The position numbers and the translations under genes are program-made. From Verrucomicrobiota bacterium (GTDB lineage: Bacteria > Verrucomicrobiota > Verrucomicrobiia > Opitutales > Opitutaceae), in assembly GCA_023428905.1 (NCBI GenBank), contig JAEYWP010000026.1, forward strand, positions 62,001-126,000: a DNA stretch of 64,000 nucleotides, in the 5' to 3' direction. This document shows positions 9,190 through 19,302 of the stretch, piece after piece. Below the pieces are notes generated by a model. The model was not told the origin of the DNA and searched no databases. It worked only from the letters and a program-made list of their open reading frames with translations. The first letter of the stretch is position 1, and each line of letters begins with the position of its first letter.

Positions 9190-9801
9190 TCAGGGTTTCG
9201 CCGCGTCCTTCGGGAAAAGGAGGGCGGGGAGTGCGCTGTTGTTCAAGGAGGGGGAGGGGAAAAAGCCGGCGCGGAGGGTGATCTCGGCCGGTGCCGCGTC
9301 CTTGAAGGCGAACCAGAGGACGTAACGCTCCCCCGGCAGTAATGCGGCCGCGTTGAGTCGCTGAAAGGTAACATTCTGCGTCCCAGCCGGCGCCCAGGCG
9401 TCGGCCCCGGGCAGTCCCGTGCGGGGCTTCTTGATGAAGTCGGAGAACCCCTTCATCTCGCCGCCCTCGCGGAGGATGTACCAGCGCGAAACATTCGGTG
9501 GATACACGAATGCCCACGCGAACGATGCCTTGGTCGCCGGTGCGGTGAGCACCACCCCGTCAAAACGCTCCCCATCGACCCGCACCGGATCGCGGTTGAG
9601 TGTGACCGCGAGATCACGGATCTGGCCGGGCGGTTGCTCCGCCGGCAGTGCGACAGGGAGTTGAAGGAGGCGTGCGCGCAGTTTTCCCGACATCTCTTCG
9701 ATGACGCGGAGTTGCTCCGCTTCGGTGGAGGACTTTGCCGCCGGGGCGGCGGACAGGGACGCGACGAGCAGGAGGGACGTGACACTAATGACTTTGAACA
9801 T
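9190..9801 (-). CDS. Small secreted protein of unknown function
   Basis: 203 residues from ATG 9801 (MFKVISVTSLLLVASLSA), with a clean Sec signal peptide cleaved near residue 20. An open frame reaches 9984 but adds only a proline/arginine-rich stretch, so the signal-peptide start is preferred. The mature part has a helical N-terminus (EAEQLRVIEEMSGKLRARLL) and then a beta-rich domain with many aromatic residues (FAWAFVYPP, RWYILREGG, RYVLWFAF). I do not recognise the family. It is upstream of the OpgC-like gene on the same strand and divergent from the GH2 gene (194 bp between starts), so an envelope role is likely. Confidence 0.65.
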   Translation of the reverse strand: MFKVISVTSLLLVASLSAAPAAKSSTEAEQLRVIEEMSGKLRARLLQLPVALPAEQPPGQIRDLAVTLNRDPVRVDGERFDGVVLTAPATKASFAWAFVYPPNVSRWYILREGGEMKGFSDFIKKPRTGLPGADAWAPAGTQNVTFQRLNAAALLPGERYVLWFAFKDAAPAEITLRAGFFPSPSLNNSALPALLFPKDAAKP

Positions 9802-9995
9802 GGAACGGGGAGTGGAGCATCTGATCCTGCCGGATTCGCGCCTCACGCGAAATGGACTGAAAGACGAAGACTTCGGTGCAGCCTGCGGGGGGCAACGGAG
9901 GCTCGGCGCGAACCGCCTGCGTTCCGACGGTACGGTGGGGATCTGGCTTTCCGCCGCGTCCCCGCTGGGCCAGTCCCGATCCAACCCCTCGCCCC

Positions 9996-12413
9996 ATGAC
10001 CCGCGCCCGACTCCTCCTCGCCGCCTTCCTTGTCTTCTTGCCCGCCCTGCTCTCAGCCCAGCTTTCGTTCGGTCGTGCCGAGACCCTGACCACGTCCTGG
10101 GCCTTTCATTTGGGCGATGACCCCGGGGCGCGAGAAGTGGACTACGACGACTCGGGGTGGACGCGGGTAACCGTGCCCCATGACTGGAGTGTGAAGGGGC
10201 AGCTCAACCCGGAACTCGCCAGCGCGACGGGTTACCTCCCCGGAGGGATCGGCTGGTATCGAAACACCTTCACCCTCCCGGCTAATCCTCCCGGCGGAAA
10301 GCTGTTCCTGTATTTCGAAGGCGTCTACAACCGCAGCGAGGTCTACCTTAATGGCCAACTCCTCGGCCGGCGCCCAAACGGGTATGTGTCTTTCTACTAC
10401 GAAGCCACACTCCCGGCCCGGTTCGGAGAGAAAAATGTCCTCGCCGTGCGCGTCGACCACAGCCGCTCGGCGGGCTCGCGCTGGTACACCGGCTCAGGCA
10501 TTTACCGCCCCGTGCACGTGATTCGGTCCGGCCCGGTGCACCTTTCTCCCTGGAGCCTGTTTGTGCGGACCCTCTCCGTCACGGGTGAGGACGCGGTGCT
10601 CGCGGTGGACTCGGAGATCCGCAATGACTCCGGGACGGCGGCCTCCCTCACCGTGACGCACCGCCTGCGGGACGCCGACGGCACGGTGGTGGCCGAGGAG
10701 TCGATGCCGGCGCCGGTTGCAACGGACACGACTGCGCGTGTCACTGCCTCGCTGGCGGTCGGCCAGGTGCGGCTCTGGAGCGTCGACACGCCGCACCTGT
10801 ATGCACTCGAGACCGTCGTTGCGGACAACGGCCGCGAGGTGGACCGGACGGTCACGCGCGTCGGTGTCCGCACGTTTGGCTTCGATCCGCGCCTCGGATT
10901 CTCGCTCAACGGAACCAGCCTGAAGATGAAGGGGGTCTGCCTCCACCATGATGCCGGTGTGCTGGGTGCGGCGGTTCCGCGCGTGCTCTGGCGGCAGCGC
11001 CTGCTCGCCTTGAAAAAACTGGGCTGCAATGCGATCCGCACCAGTCACAACCCGCAGGCCACCGCCCTCTACGAACTTTGTGACGAGCTGGGACTGCTGG
11101 TGCTCGACGAGGCGTTTGACGAATGGGAATTCCCCAAGCGGAAATGGCTGGAGGGCTGGAACGTGGGCAAGCCCGGCTTCGAGGGTTCGTATGATTTCTT
11201 TGGCGAGTGGAGCGAGCGCGACCTCGCCGACATGGTGCGCCGGGACCGCAATCATCCGTCCGTCTTCGCCTGGAGTATCGGCAATGAGGTCGATTATCCC
11301 AACGACCCGTATTCCCACCCGGTGCTGGATGGCGCCACCATCAACCAACCGATGTTTGGGGGGTACAAACCCGATCAGCCCGACGCCCGGCGCCTCGGCG
11401 GCATCGCCCAGCGTCTTGCCGCGGTGGTGCGTGCACACGATCCTTCCCGGCCGGTCACCGCCGCCCTTGCCGGCGTGGTGATGTCAAACGAGACCGCGTA
11501 TCCGTCCGCCCTGGACATCGTGGGCTACAACTATTCGGAAAACCGCTACGCGGCGGATCATGCCACTTATCCTGAGCGGGTCATTTTCGGCAGTGAAAAC
11601 GGCCACGGCTACCACGCATGGAAGGCGGTGGTCGAAAACGATTTTGTCTTCGGGCAGTTCCTCTGGACCGGGATCGACTACCTCGGCGAATCCATGCCCT
11701 GGCCATCCCGCGGCTTCTCCTCGGGGTTGCTCGACCTTGCTGGCGGGATGAAACCGCGGGCGTTTTACCGGGCGTCCCTCTGGCTCGACACACCGGTCGC
11801 CTACCTGGGCACCGAGCCTTTGCCCCGGGACGAAAAACCCTTTCTCGATGCCTGGCCCCTCTGGAACTATCCAACGGGAACGCGCATCCGTGCGTTTGCC
11901 TACAGCAATGCGGCGGTGGCGGAACTCCGCCTCAATGGGCGCTTGGTGGGCGTGCGCAAGCGGCGTGATCCGGAAAGCGGCCTGTTTTGGTGGGACGTCG
12001 ACTTCGAGCCTGGCGCGCTGGAAGTGATTGGACTGACGGACAGCGGGGAACCGTGGGCGCGCAGCGAGATTCGCACGCACGGCGCGCCCGCCCGCCTGGT
12101 CGTCGCTTCCGAGCAGTCCGTGCTGGAGCGTGGTGAGGTCGCGGTGATTGAGCTCAGACTGGAGGATGAGGCCGGCGTGCGCGTGATGACATCGGACACG
12201 CAGGTGCGCTGCACAATCGACGGCCCGGCCGAATTGCTCGGGCTGGAGGCGGGCAACACTCGAGACATGTCGGACTACACCGATGCGGTGCACGCCCTGC
12301 ACCATGGCCGAATCGTGGCCTATGTCCGTGCGCGTGGGGATGCTGGTGGCGTGCGCGTACGGTTTACGGCCGGCAGCCTTCCGGAGGCCGTCCTTCCCCT
12401 CAGGGTCAGGTAG
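9996..12413 (+). CDS. Secreted glycoside hydrolase family 2 (beta-galactosidase type)
   Basis: 805 residues from ATG 9996 (MTRARLLLAAFLVFLPALLSAQ), with a Sec signal peptide. The order is a sugar-binding jelly-roll (about 25-190), an Ig-like domain (about 195-300), a TIM barrel (about 305-600) and C-terminal beta domains. The barrel holds RTSHNPQ, the acid/base Glu431 in the SIGNEV motif and the candidate nucleophile Glu534 in FGSENG. This is the GalB-like secreted GH2 layout, without the E. coli LacZ C-terminal region. It probably removes galactosyl or related groups from oligosaccharides in the periplasm. The TonB receptor 222 bp downstream on the same strand would be the matching importer. 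Confidence 0.9.
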   Translation: MTRARLLLAAFLVFLPALLSAQLSFGRAETLTTSWAFHLGDDPGAREVDYDDSGWTRVTVPHDWSVKGQLNPELASATGYLPGGIGWYRNTFTLPANPPGGKLFLYFEGVYNRSEVYLNGQLLGRRPNGYVSFYYEATLPARFGEKNVLAVRVDHSRSAGSRWYTGSGIYRPVHVIRSGPVHLSPWSLFVRTLSVTGEDAVLAVDSEIRNDSGTAASLTVTHRLRDADGTVVAEESMPAPVATDTTARVTASLAVGQVRLWSVDTPHLYALETVVADNGREVDRTVTRVGVRTFGFDPRLGFSLNGTSLKMKGVCLHHDAGVLGAAVPRVLWRQRLLALKKLGCNAIRTSHNPQATALYELCDELGLLVLDEAFDEWEFPKRKWLEGWNVGKPGFEGSYDFFGEWSERDLADMVRRDRNHPSVFAWSIGNEVDYPNDPYSHPVLDGATINQPMFGGYKPDQPDARRLGGIAQRLAAVVRAHDPSRPVTAALAGVVMSNETAYPSALDIVGYNYSENRYAADHATYPERVIFGSENGHGYHAWKAVVENDFVFGQFLWTGIDYLGESMPWPSRGFSSGLLDLAGGMKPRAFYRASLWLDTPVAYLGTEPLPRDEKPFLDAWPLWNYPTGTRIRAFAYSNAAVAELRLNGRLVGVRKRRDPESGLFWWDVDFEPGALEVIGLTDSGEPWARSEIRTHGAPARLVVASEQSVLERGEVAVIELRLEDEAGVRVMTSDTQVRCTIDGPAELLGLEAGNTRDMSDYTDAVHALHHGRIVAYVRARGDAGGVRVRFTAGSLPEAVLPLRVR

Positions 12414-12427
12414 GCGGGCGAGAGATT

Positions 12428-12473
12428 TCACCCGATCGAGGGATGGCGGCAACGGGTCCGGGTGGGCTAGCAT
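12428..12473 (+). promoter_or_regulatory. Candidate activator site and -10 box before the TonB receptor gene
   Basis: TCACCCGATCGAGGGA (12428-12443) is a near-palindrome around CGATCG. Read in reverse it matches the element at 19303-19318 before the GH35 gene at 15 of 16 positions. A -10-like TAGCAT follows at 12468, 35 bp after the start of the CGATCG core, close to the 34 bp spacing at the GH35 gene. That would place the centre near -45, typical for a class II activator. The transcript leader would be about 160 nt. This is inference from two copies only. Confidence 0.4.
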
Positions 12474-12635
12474 GCCGCCGTGGCTCCCACCCCCGGGGCC
12501 ACCTTTGCATCACCCCTTGCCCCGCGGCCATTCCCGGATGCCCCGTTGTGCCGGCTGACGCCCCACGTCCGCCTGGCCCGCCTCCTTTCCCCAGACATGC
12601 ACCCGCCCAGCGCCACCCCTACGCCCTCAAACCTC

Positions 12636-15600
12636 ATGAATACCCCGAGCGTCCCACCGCCCACCCGCCGCCACCTGCGTTCGCCCTGTCTCGGGTTTGC
12701 CCTGGTGGCCGCGATCGCCTGCGTGCCCGCCTCCACGTCCGCCCAGACCCCGGCCGGTCCAGCGGAGCCGGAGGAGAAGGAAGAGCAGGTGGTGGAACTC
12801 TCACCCTTCGAAGTCACCAGTGATCAGGACCGCGGCTATGCGGCCACCTCGTCGCTGGCGGGCTCCCGCATCAACACCCAGCTGCGCGACGTCGGCTCTG
12901 CCATCACGGTGGTGACGGCAGAGTTCATGAAGGACACCGGGTCGACCGACCTGCAGGACATCCTCGTCTACCAGACCAGTTCGGAAGTGTCCGGCATCGG
13001 CGGCAACTATTACGGCAGCAATGCCGACGACGCGGGCTACCGGAACCGCATGCTGGTGAACCCGCAGAGCGGCACCCGTCTCCGTGGACTCAATACGGCG
13101 GACCTGACCCAGGACTTCTTCGCCACCAGTGTGCCGATGGACTCCTACAATACCTCGCGGGTGGATATTCAGCGCGGCCCCAACTCCATTCTCTTCGGCC
13201 TGGGAAGCCCGGCCGGCATCATCAACAACACCCTCAGCGTGCCCAACCTGCGCAAGCATGAGGGCAGGGTGGAGGCGCGTTTTGGCAGCCACGGTTCCCA
13301 TCGGCAGGTCCTGGATGCCGATCTCGCCCTGGTGAAGGGCCAGCTGGGCCTCAGGCTGATCGGCCTCAACGATGAGGCGAAGTTCAAGCAGGACTTCACC
13401 TTCAATCACGACAAGCGGCTCTACGCCGCCCTGCGCTGGCAGCCAAACCTGGCCCGCGGTGTCTTTACCCAGATCGACGCCAAGGCGGAATCGGGTCGCA
13501 TCAGCGCCAACCGGCCGGTGGCGGTCACGCCCGCGGATTTCATCTCGAACTGGTTCGGGCCGCTCAACAAGTACCTGATGTACGACCCGAATTCGAGCAA
13601 CGGCATCCCCCAGGATCCGTCCCGAACGCAGTACCGCGACCTCACCGCCTATTTCGCCGGCGCCCCGGGCCGCGACTGGTGGAACGGCTCGCCCGGAACG
13701 ATCTGGGCCAATCCCGGCAGCAGTGACATCGGCAGCGGTGGCCTGGATGCGTACCGCCAGCGCGATGGTGAACCGTGGGGCGGCCTCAGCGGCGTGACCA
13801 ACCCCAACTGGACCGAGGGAGGTCCCTGGAACAAGAACCAGGCCAGCTACTACGCCGGCAACCCTACCATCTCGCAATTGATCAGCCAGTATGAGAGCAC
13901 CACGGGCCGCACTTTTAGCGGCTTCGGCTCCAGCCTTTGGCCCACGCAGATGATCCTGACCGGCCCGCTGGCCTTCACCGATCGCAGCCTGCACGGACCA
14001 AACAAACAGGAGTGGAATAACTTCGACTCCGTCCACCTCTCCGGGTCGCAGACCTACTTCGACGGGCGGCTGGGCATCAACGCCGCGTATCACCGCGAAA
14101 GTTACCGGTCCGGCTTTGCCAATGCCATCGCCAGCAATCGCGTCTCGGTCGACGTCAACGCCTTCCTGCGCGACGGCTCCGCCAATCCCAACGTCGGGCG
14201 TCCGGTCGTCTACAGCTCAAGCTCCGGACAGATGGTGAAGGAAAACCGCGAGTCGTACCGCGGCACTGCCTTCTACAAGTTCAATGTCACCGACTTCGTA
14301 TCGAAGGAGAGCTGGCTCGCACGGCTGGTGGGCGAACAGACCCTAACCGGCGTCTACGCCAAGCAACGCTACGAGAACTTCAACCGAAACTTCATGCTGT
14401 ACGCGTGGGATGTGAACACCTACGCACGCGCCTTCACCACTGACAACACCTACGCCGACTGGTGGGGTATCCATTATTTGGGTGACAACCTGCAGGGCGT
14501 CCCGACCTTCAACGACATTCCGGGCTCGGCGGTGCAGGGTGTGACGGCGCGCCATACTCCGGCCTCGACCAGCAACACGCTCGTCTGGGACGCAAACAGC
14601 AAGACCTGGCACACCGCCAGCGTGAATATCCTCAGCTGGAAGGATGACCTGACCCACCTCTACACCGGTGCGAGCCAGGGCTACGACGACACCAAGTCGA
14701 AGTCCTTCGTCTGGCAGGGAAAGTTGCTCAATGACGCGATTGTCCCGCTCTTTGGCTGGCGCAGCGACCATTACACCCGCTGGGACAAGCCCAGCTCACT
14801 GATCCGCGACATCCATAACACGCCCGACCCGTTCAGTCCGCGCTGGAACTACGACACCACCGTGCCGCTCGACGCCAAGGAGGAGCGCCGCAGCTGGGGC
14901 CTGGTGGTGCATACGAGTCAGATCCTGGAGTTGTTTGATCTCCGCCTGCCCAGGGGTGTCGAGGTCAGCCTGACCTACAACGACTCAAACAGCTTCCGCC
15001 CCTCCGACGTCGGCACCGATGTCTATGGCAACAAACTCAGCGCCCCCTCCGGCGAGACCAAGGACTACGGCGTCCTCATCACCGCCCTGGACAACAAGGT
15101 CTCGCTGCGGGTCAACTGGTACGAGACGGTGCAGAAAAACACCGGTGTGAGCGATCCCGCCGGCATGCTCTACTGGAACAAGGCCGCCATCGCCCGCACG
15201 ATGAACGCGCTGGAAATGGAGACCTGGACCTCCGGCGTGCGCCGCCAGCAGACCACCCCCGAATGGCTCGTCAATCGCTGGCTCTTCGGCTCGTACGACA
15301 CCGCGGTCGCGGGCACACCGTTGCCGGCAAACTGGCGTGACAATCTGAATACGCTGTTGACCGAACCCCTGCGTGTCCGGCGCTCCGCGGTGGCCGGGCA
15401 GCCCGGCTATGTGGCGGAGGGTGCGATCAACCCGGAGACGAACTCGCCCTACCTGGCGCCGCCGCTGGACGACGATGAACTGGAGTACCGCAAGGCCTGG
15501 TTCGCCGCACGGACCGACGCGCAATGGGCGCGGCCGATCGATCCCCAGTGGTGGGCGGCGATGCAGTTCAAGCAGGACGGGACCACGGACTGGGGCATCT

Positions 15601-16361
15601 GGGGGCAGAACTCCCCGGCCGGCCAGCGCCTGACCAATGACCTTGTTTCCAAAGGCGTGGAAATCGAGCTCACCGCCAACCCGACCCCGAGCTGGCGCCT
15701 GGCCTTCAATGCCGCAAAAGTCTCGGCGGTACGCGAAAACATCCTCAGCGACTGGGAGGCGTTTGCGGCCAAGAATCGCGAGTTCTGGTTCGATGGCTAC
15801 AACGACACCCCGATCAACGAGCTCAATTATTGGAATATCAACGGCTACGCCGACATCCGGCACTGGTACGGCGAGACCACCTATTCCTCCGAGGCCGATA
15901 CAATGGGCGGGCGTCTGATGGCGAATGTGTACGGCCCGTACCAAAACCTCATCGCCGCCAACGGCCAGGCGGTGAACGAACTCCGCAAGTGGCGCCTGAA
16001 CTTTGTGTCCAACTACACCTTCACCTCCGGGTGGATGCGGAATGTGAACATCGGCGGCGCCATCCGCTGGCAGGATAAGGCCGCGATCGGCTACTTCCCG
16101 AAGTTCAATCCCGATGCACAGATCTGGGTGACCGATGCGGGCAATCCGATCTACGCCCCGAGCGAGACGAACTACGACGCCTGGATCGGCTATCAGCGGA
16201 AACTGAACAAACGGATCACCTGGGAGGTGCAACTGAACGTGCGCGACCTCTTCGCCGACGATGACCTGATTCCGATCATGGCCAATCCAGACGGCACGGT
16301 CGCCCAGGCGCGTATCCCGAGCACCACGACCTGGATGCTCACGAACACGTTCCGCTTCTGA
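12636..16361 (+). CDS. TonB-dependent outer-membrane receptor, probably for oligosaccharides
   Basis: 1241 residues from ATG 12636 (MNTPSVPPPTRR). ATG 12597 is a possible earlier start, but only the later one leaves a normal signal peptide, ending SAQT near residue 37. An acidic linker with VVELSPFEV, typical of Opitutaceae receptors, precedes the plug (about 65-230: DVGSAITVVT, DIQRGPNSILFGLGSPAG). The rest is a 22-strand-type barrel ending TNTFRF. No SusD partner is next to it, as usual in this lineage. It sits between the GH2 gene and a histidine kinase gene on one strand, so it probably imports galactose-containing oligosaccharides released by the neighbouring enzymes. Confidence 0.9.
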   Translation: MNTPSVPPPTRRHLRSPCLGFALVAAIACVPASTSAQTPAGPAEPEEKEEQVVELSPFEVTSDQDRGYAATSSLAGSRINTQLRDVGSAITVVTAEFMKDTGSTDLQDILVYQTSSEVSGIGGNYYGSNADDAGYRNRMLVNPQSGTRLRGLNTADLTQDFFATSVPMDSYNTSRVDIQRGPNSILFGLGSPAGIINNTLSVPNLRKHEGRVEARFGSHGSHRQVLDADLALVKGQLGLRLIGLNDEAKFKQDFTFNHDKRLYAALRWQPNLARGVFTQIDAKAESGRISANRPVAVTPADFISNWFGPLNKYLMYDPNSSNGIPQDPSRTQYRDLTAYFAGAPGRDWWNGSPGTIWANPGSSDIGSGGLDAYRQRDGEPWGGLSGVTNPNWTEGGPWNKNQASYYAGNPTISQLISQYESTTGRTFSGFGSSLWPTQMILTGPLAFTDRSLHGPNKQEWNNFDSVHLSGSQTYFDGRLGINAAYHRESYRSGFANAIASNRVSVDVNAFLRDGSANPNVGRPVVYSSSSGQMVKENRESYRGTAFYKFNVTDFVSKESWLARLVGEQTLTGVYAKQRYENFNRNFMLYAWDVNTYARAFTTDNTYADWWGIHYLGDNLQGVPTFNDIPGSAVQGVTARHTPASTSNTLVWDANSKTWHTASVNILSWKDDLTHLYTGASQGYDDTKSKSFVWQGKLLNDAIVPLFGWRSDHYTRWDKPSSLIRDIHNTPDPFSPRWNYDTTVPLDAKEERRSWGLVVHTSQILELFDLRLPRGVEVSLTYNDSNSFRPSDVGTDVYGNKLSAPSGETKDYGVLITALDNKVSLRVNWYETVQKNTGVSDPAGMLYWNKAAIARTMNALEMETWTSGVRRQQTTPEWLVNRWLFGSYDTAVAGTPLPANWRDNLNTLLTEPLRVRRSAVAGQPGYVAEGAINPETNSPYLAPPLDDDELEYRKAWFAARTDAQWARPIDPQWWAAMQFKQDGTTDWGIWGQNSPAGQRLTNDLVSKGVEIELTANPTPSWRLAFNAAKVSAVRENILSDWEAFAAKNREFWFDGYNDTPINELNYWNINGYADIRHWYGETTYSSEADTMGGRLMANVYGPYQNLIAANGQAVNELRKWRLNFVSNYTFTSGWMRNVNIGGAIRWQDKAAIGYFPKFNPDAQIWVTDAGNPIYAPSETNYDAWIGYQRKLNKRITWEVQLNVRDLFADDDLIPIMANPDGTVAQARIPSTTTWMLTNTFRF

Positions 16362-16428
16362 CCGTCTCGGAGCAGAGCGTTGCCAGTCCGGGTGCGCCAG
16401 TGTTTGGATGGGCTGACACCGACGCAAC

Positions 16429-18579
16429 ATGACCGCCTTCGCTCTCCTGTCGCGCCGCCTGCGACCCGTCCTGCTCGCCGCTGCCGTCCTGGCCGGGCCG
16501 GGAGTGGGGCGGTGCGCTGGACCGGAGGAGGAAGCGCTCCTCACCAGCGCGGCGCAGGTCAGGGCCCTCAGCCTGGAGGACGCGGCGCGCGGCCGGGCCG
16601 TGCGCCTGCGGGGCGTCTTCATGGGGGAGGCTGACCCTGTTGGCATCGCCTTCGTGGTCCAGGATGATACCGAGGGCATCTACGTGCAGGGGCCGGCCGA
16701 GCGGGTCTCCACGCTGCAGCGCGGTGATCTCGTGGAGATTGACGGGGTGACGGATCCCGGCGGCTTTGCCCCCTATGTCGTGGCGCAGCAACTACGCAAG
16801 GCGGGACAGGCGCCCCTGCCGGAGCCGCTGCGCGTCACCCTGGACGATCTCAATGCAGGTCAGATGGACGCGAAGTGGGTCGAGTTCTCCGGGATCGTCC
16901 GCAGTGTCGAACCCAAGGTGCCGGCCGATACCGGACCGGTCCCACCCGGCACACGGTTCGCCATCCAGCCGGGCGGCAGCGGCCCGGCCGCGGGCGGCAA
17001 GGTCAAGATGAAGCTGGCCTCGGGCAGCGCCCGGGTGGTGGTGGAAATCGACGGACCACTGCGGCCGGAGGACTTTGTGGATGCGGAGGTGCGGCTTCGC
17101 GGGCTTTGCTTCAACCTGCACAATCGCAACCGGCAGTTTGTCCGCCCCTTTGTGCAGGTGCCGCATGGCGCCGAGGTCACCGTCCTCGCCACGCCGCCCC
17201 CGCAGCCCATGGCGGACGAACCGCGGCCGGTGGGAAGCCTCCTGCGCTTTGACCAGCTGACCGGCAAACAGGGGCACCGCGTCCATGTCCGCGGGGTGGT
17301 GGTGCACCACCGCGCCGGCGATGCCCTCTGGATCCGCGATCGGGAGTGTAGTATCCGTGTGGAGACAACTCAGGGGGAACTGCTCCGCCCCGGTGAGGAG
17401 GTGGATGTACTCGGGTTTCCCGCCTTGGGTGATTACAGCGCGGTGCTGGAGGACGCGGTCTTCCGCCGCCGGGCAACCCAACCCCCGCCTGAGCCCCATA
17501 TCCTGGCTGAGATTTCAAATGCACTCCGGCGCGATGCCGATCTTGTGGAACTCGAAGCCGGCCTCACCGATGTGCGCCGGTTCGCGGACCGCGTTGTCCT
17601 GGTGCTGGACTGGAATAACACCGCGGTGCGCGCCGAGATGCACCTGGACGAGGAGGCCGCGACGCCCGAGGGATGGCTGCCCGGCAGCCGGGTGCGCGTG
17701 TCAGGTGTCTGCTCGGTGGTGACGGGAGGCCGTGGTCCGCTGGGCGGCCTCTGGGAGCCGCAGTCCTTCCAATTGCTCCTGCGCGGCCCCGGCGATCTGC
17801 GCCTGCTCCAGGGACCGCCCTGGTGGACACCGCAGCGTGTGGTCTGGCTGCTGTCCGGCTTCCTCGGCCTCGCGGTGGGAGCCGTGGCCATGGTGATGCT
17901 GGCCTCGCGCCGCCGTCTCGCCGACCAGGAACACCGGCGCGCCATGGCCGAGGCGGAGTTCACCGCCATCCTCAGCGAGCGGAACCGCGTAGCCCGAGAA
18001 ATCCACGACACCCTTTCCCAGAGTCTCAGCGCCATCTGCGTGCAGCTGGAACTGGCGCGCACCCATGCCGCCGAGATCAGTGCGGCGGCGCGCCATCACC
18101 TCGCCTCCGCCCAGAAACTCGCGCGCGCCGCGCTGGCAGAGGCGCGTGAATCGATCTGGAACATGCGCTCGCACGTGCTGGAACAGGGCGACTTGGGTGA
18201 GGCGCTCGACGGCATCCTGCGTCGACTCACCGACGGCACCGCGATCGCGCCGACGATGCGGGTGGAGGGTGAACGACGGCGACTGCCCCCCGTGGTGGAG
18301 AACAACCTTCTTCGCATCGGCCAGGAGGCCATCACCAACGCCGCCCAGCATGCCCGGCCTCGACGGATCGATGTGACACTCTCGTTTGAAGGAAGAAAGG
18401 TCCGCCTCGAGGTGCAGGACGACGGCGTTGGCTTTACCCCCGGTGTCGACGCCGGCGACGGGCGTCGCAGCTTCGGCCTGGTCGGCATGCGGGAGCGGGC
18501 GATGCTGCTTGGTGCGCTGGTCGACCTCCGGAGTGCCCCCGGAAACGGCACGCGTGTGCGCGTGGAAATCTCAAATTGA
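16429..18579 (+). CDS. Membrane histidine kinase (HisKA_3 type) with long periplasmic sensor
   Basis: 716 residues from ATG 16429 (MTAFALLSRR), signal peptide at about 1-28. Residues ~30-465 form a long periplasmic part with repeated beta-rich units resembling OB-fold modules (RAVRLRGVFMG, GDLVEIDGV, HRVHVRGVV, SRVRVSGVC). One membrane helix follows (VVWLLSGFLGLAVGAVAMVM, about 470-490). The kinase core has the phospho-acceptor His526 in REIHDTLSQSL and an HATPase domain (NxxRIGQEAITNA, DDGVGF, GLVGMRERA). It is a NarL-family partner for the LuxR-type regulator 16 bp downstream. The location between a receptor and GH35 suggests sensing of periplasmic oligosaccharides. Confidence 0.9.
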   Translation: MTAFALLSRRLRPVLLAAAVLAGPGVGRCAGPEEEALLTSAAQVRALSLEDAARGRAVRLRGVFMGEADPVGIAFVVQDDTEGIYVQGPAERVSTLQRGDLVEIDGVTDPGGFAPYVVAQQLRKAGQAPLPEPLRVTLDDLNAGQMDAKWVEFSGIVRSVEPKVPADTGPVPPGTRFAIQPGGSGPAAGGKVKMKLASGSARVVVEIDGPLRPEDFVDAEVRLRGLCFNLHNRNRQFVRPFVQVPHGAEVTVLATPPPQPMADEPRPVGSLLRFDQLTGKQGHRVHVRGVVVHHRAGDALWIRDRECSIRVETTQGELLRPGEEVDVLGFPALGDYSAVLEDAVFRRRATQPPPEPHILAEISNALRRDADLVELEAGLTDVRRFADRVVLVLDWNNTAVRAEMHLDEEAATPEGWLPGSRVRVSGVCSVVTGGRGPLGGLWEPQSFQLLLRGPGDLRLLQGPPWWTPQRVVWLLSGFLGLAVGAVAMVMLASRRRLADQEHRRAMAEAEFTAILSERNRVAREIHDTLSQSLSAICVQLELARTHAAEISAAARHHLASAQKLARAALAEARESIWNMRSHVLEQGDLGEALDGILRRLTDGTAIAPTMRVEGERRRLPPVVENNLLRIGQEAITNAAQHARPRRIDVTLSFEGRKVRLEVQDDGVGFTPGVDAGDGRRSFGLVGMRERAMLLGALVDLRSAPGNGTRVRVEISN

Positions 18580-18595
18580 TCGTCACCCCGTATCC

Positions 18596-19267
18596 ATGAG
18601 TTCCGAACCCTTTTCCGCGCCGAAGATGCGAGCCCCCGAAGCGGGCGTTGTCATCCGCCTGCTGGTGGTGGACGACCATCCCCCGATGCGGGCCGGCCTG
18701 GTGGCCCTGATCAAAAGCCAGCCCGGGATGGACGTCGTGGCGGAGGCGGCGGACGGGGAGGAGGCGGTGGTGGTCTATGAGGATGTGCGTCCCGACGTCG
18801 TCCTGATGGACCTGCGCATGCCGGGAATGGGCGGGGTGGAGGCGATCCTCGCCATCCTTAAGAAGGATCCCGACGCGCGCTTGATCGTCCTTTCCACCTA
18901 CGATCTCGACGAGGACATTCATCGGGCGATTCAGTCCGGCGCGAAGAGTTATCTCCTCAAGGACATGTCGATCGAGGAGATTGCCGGCACGATCCGCGCG
19001 GTGCATGCGGGGGACGCCTCCCTGCCGCGCCAGGTCGCGGAGCGTCTGACCGAACGCGGACAGCGGGAACAGCTGACCGCACGAGAACGCGATGTCCTGG
19101 AGTCGCTGATCAAGGGGCGAAGCAACAAGGAAATTGCCTCCAGCCTCTGTCTCTCGGAAGACACCGTGAAGACGCACCTCAAGGCCCTCTTTGCCAAACT
19201 CCGCGTGCGCGATCGCACCGGTGCGGCGGTGGAGGCGATTCGCCACGGCATCGTGCACCTGAAGTGA
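18596..19267 (+). CDS. LuxR/NarL-family response regulator
   Basis: 223 residues from ATG 18596, 16 bp after the kinase stop. The receiver has the acidic pocket VVDDHPP, phospho-acceptor Asp72 in LMDLRMPG, Thr in LSTYD and Lys in YLLKD. A linker leads to a LuxR HTH (LTARERDVLESLIKGRSNKEIASSL, then LSEDTVKTHLKALFAKL). All canonical residues are present, so it should be a working transcription factor controlled by the upstream kinase. Likely targets are the flanking GH35 and TonB receptor genes, which share a palindrome in their upstream regions. Confidence 0.92.
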   Translation: MSSEPFSAPKMRAPEAGVVIRLLVVDDHPPMRAGLVALIKSQPGMDVVAEAADGEEAVVVYEDVRPDVVLMDLRMPGMGGVEAILAILKKDPDARLIVLSTYDLDEDIHRAIQSGAKSYLLKDMSIEEIAGTIRAVHAGDASLPRQVAERLTERGQREQLTARERDVLESLIKGRSNKEIASSLCLSEDTVKTHLKALFAKLRVRDRTGAAVEAIRHGIVHLK

Positions 19268-19302
19268 GTGCGGGCGGGCGGCCGCAGGGCGGGCAGCGCA
19301 CT

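Noticed and set aside
14985..16679. Long minus-strand open frame opposite the TonB receptor
   Set aside because: Shadow of a GC-rich gene; no recognisable protein features.
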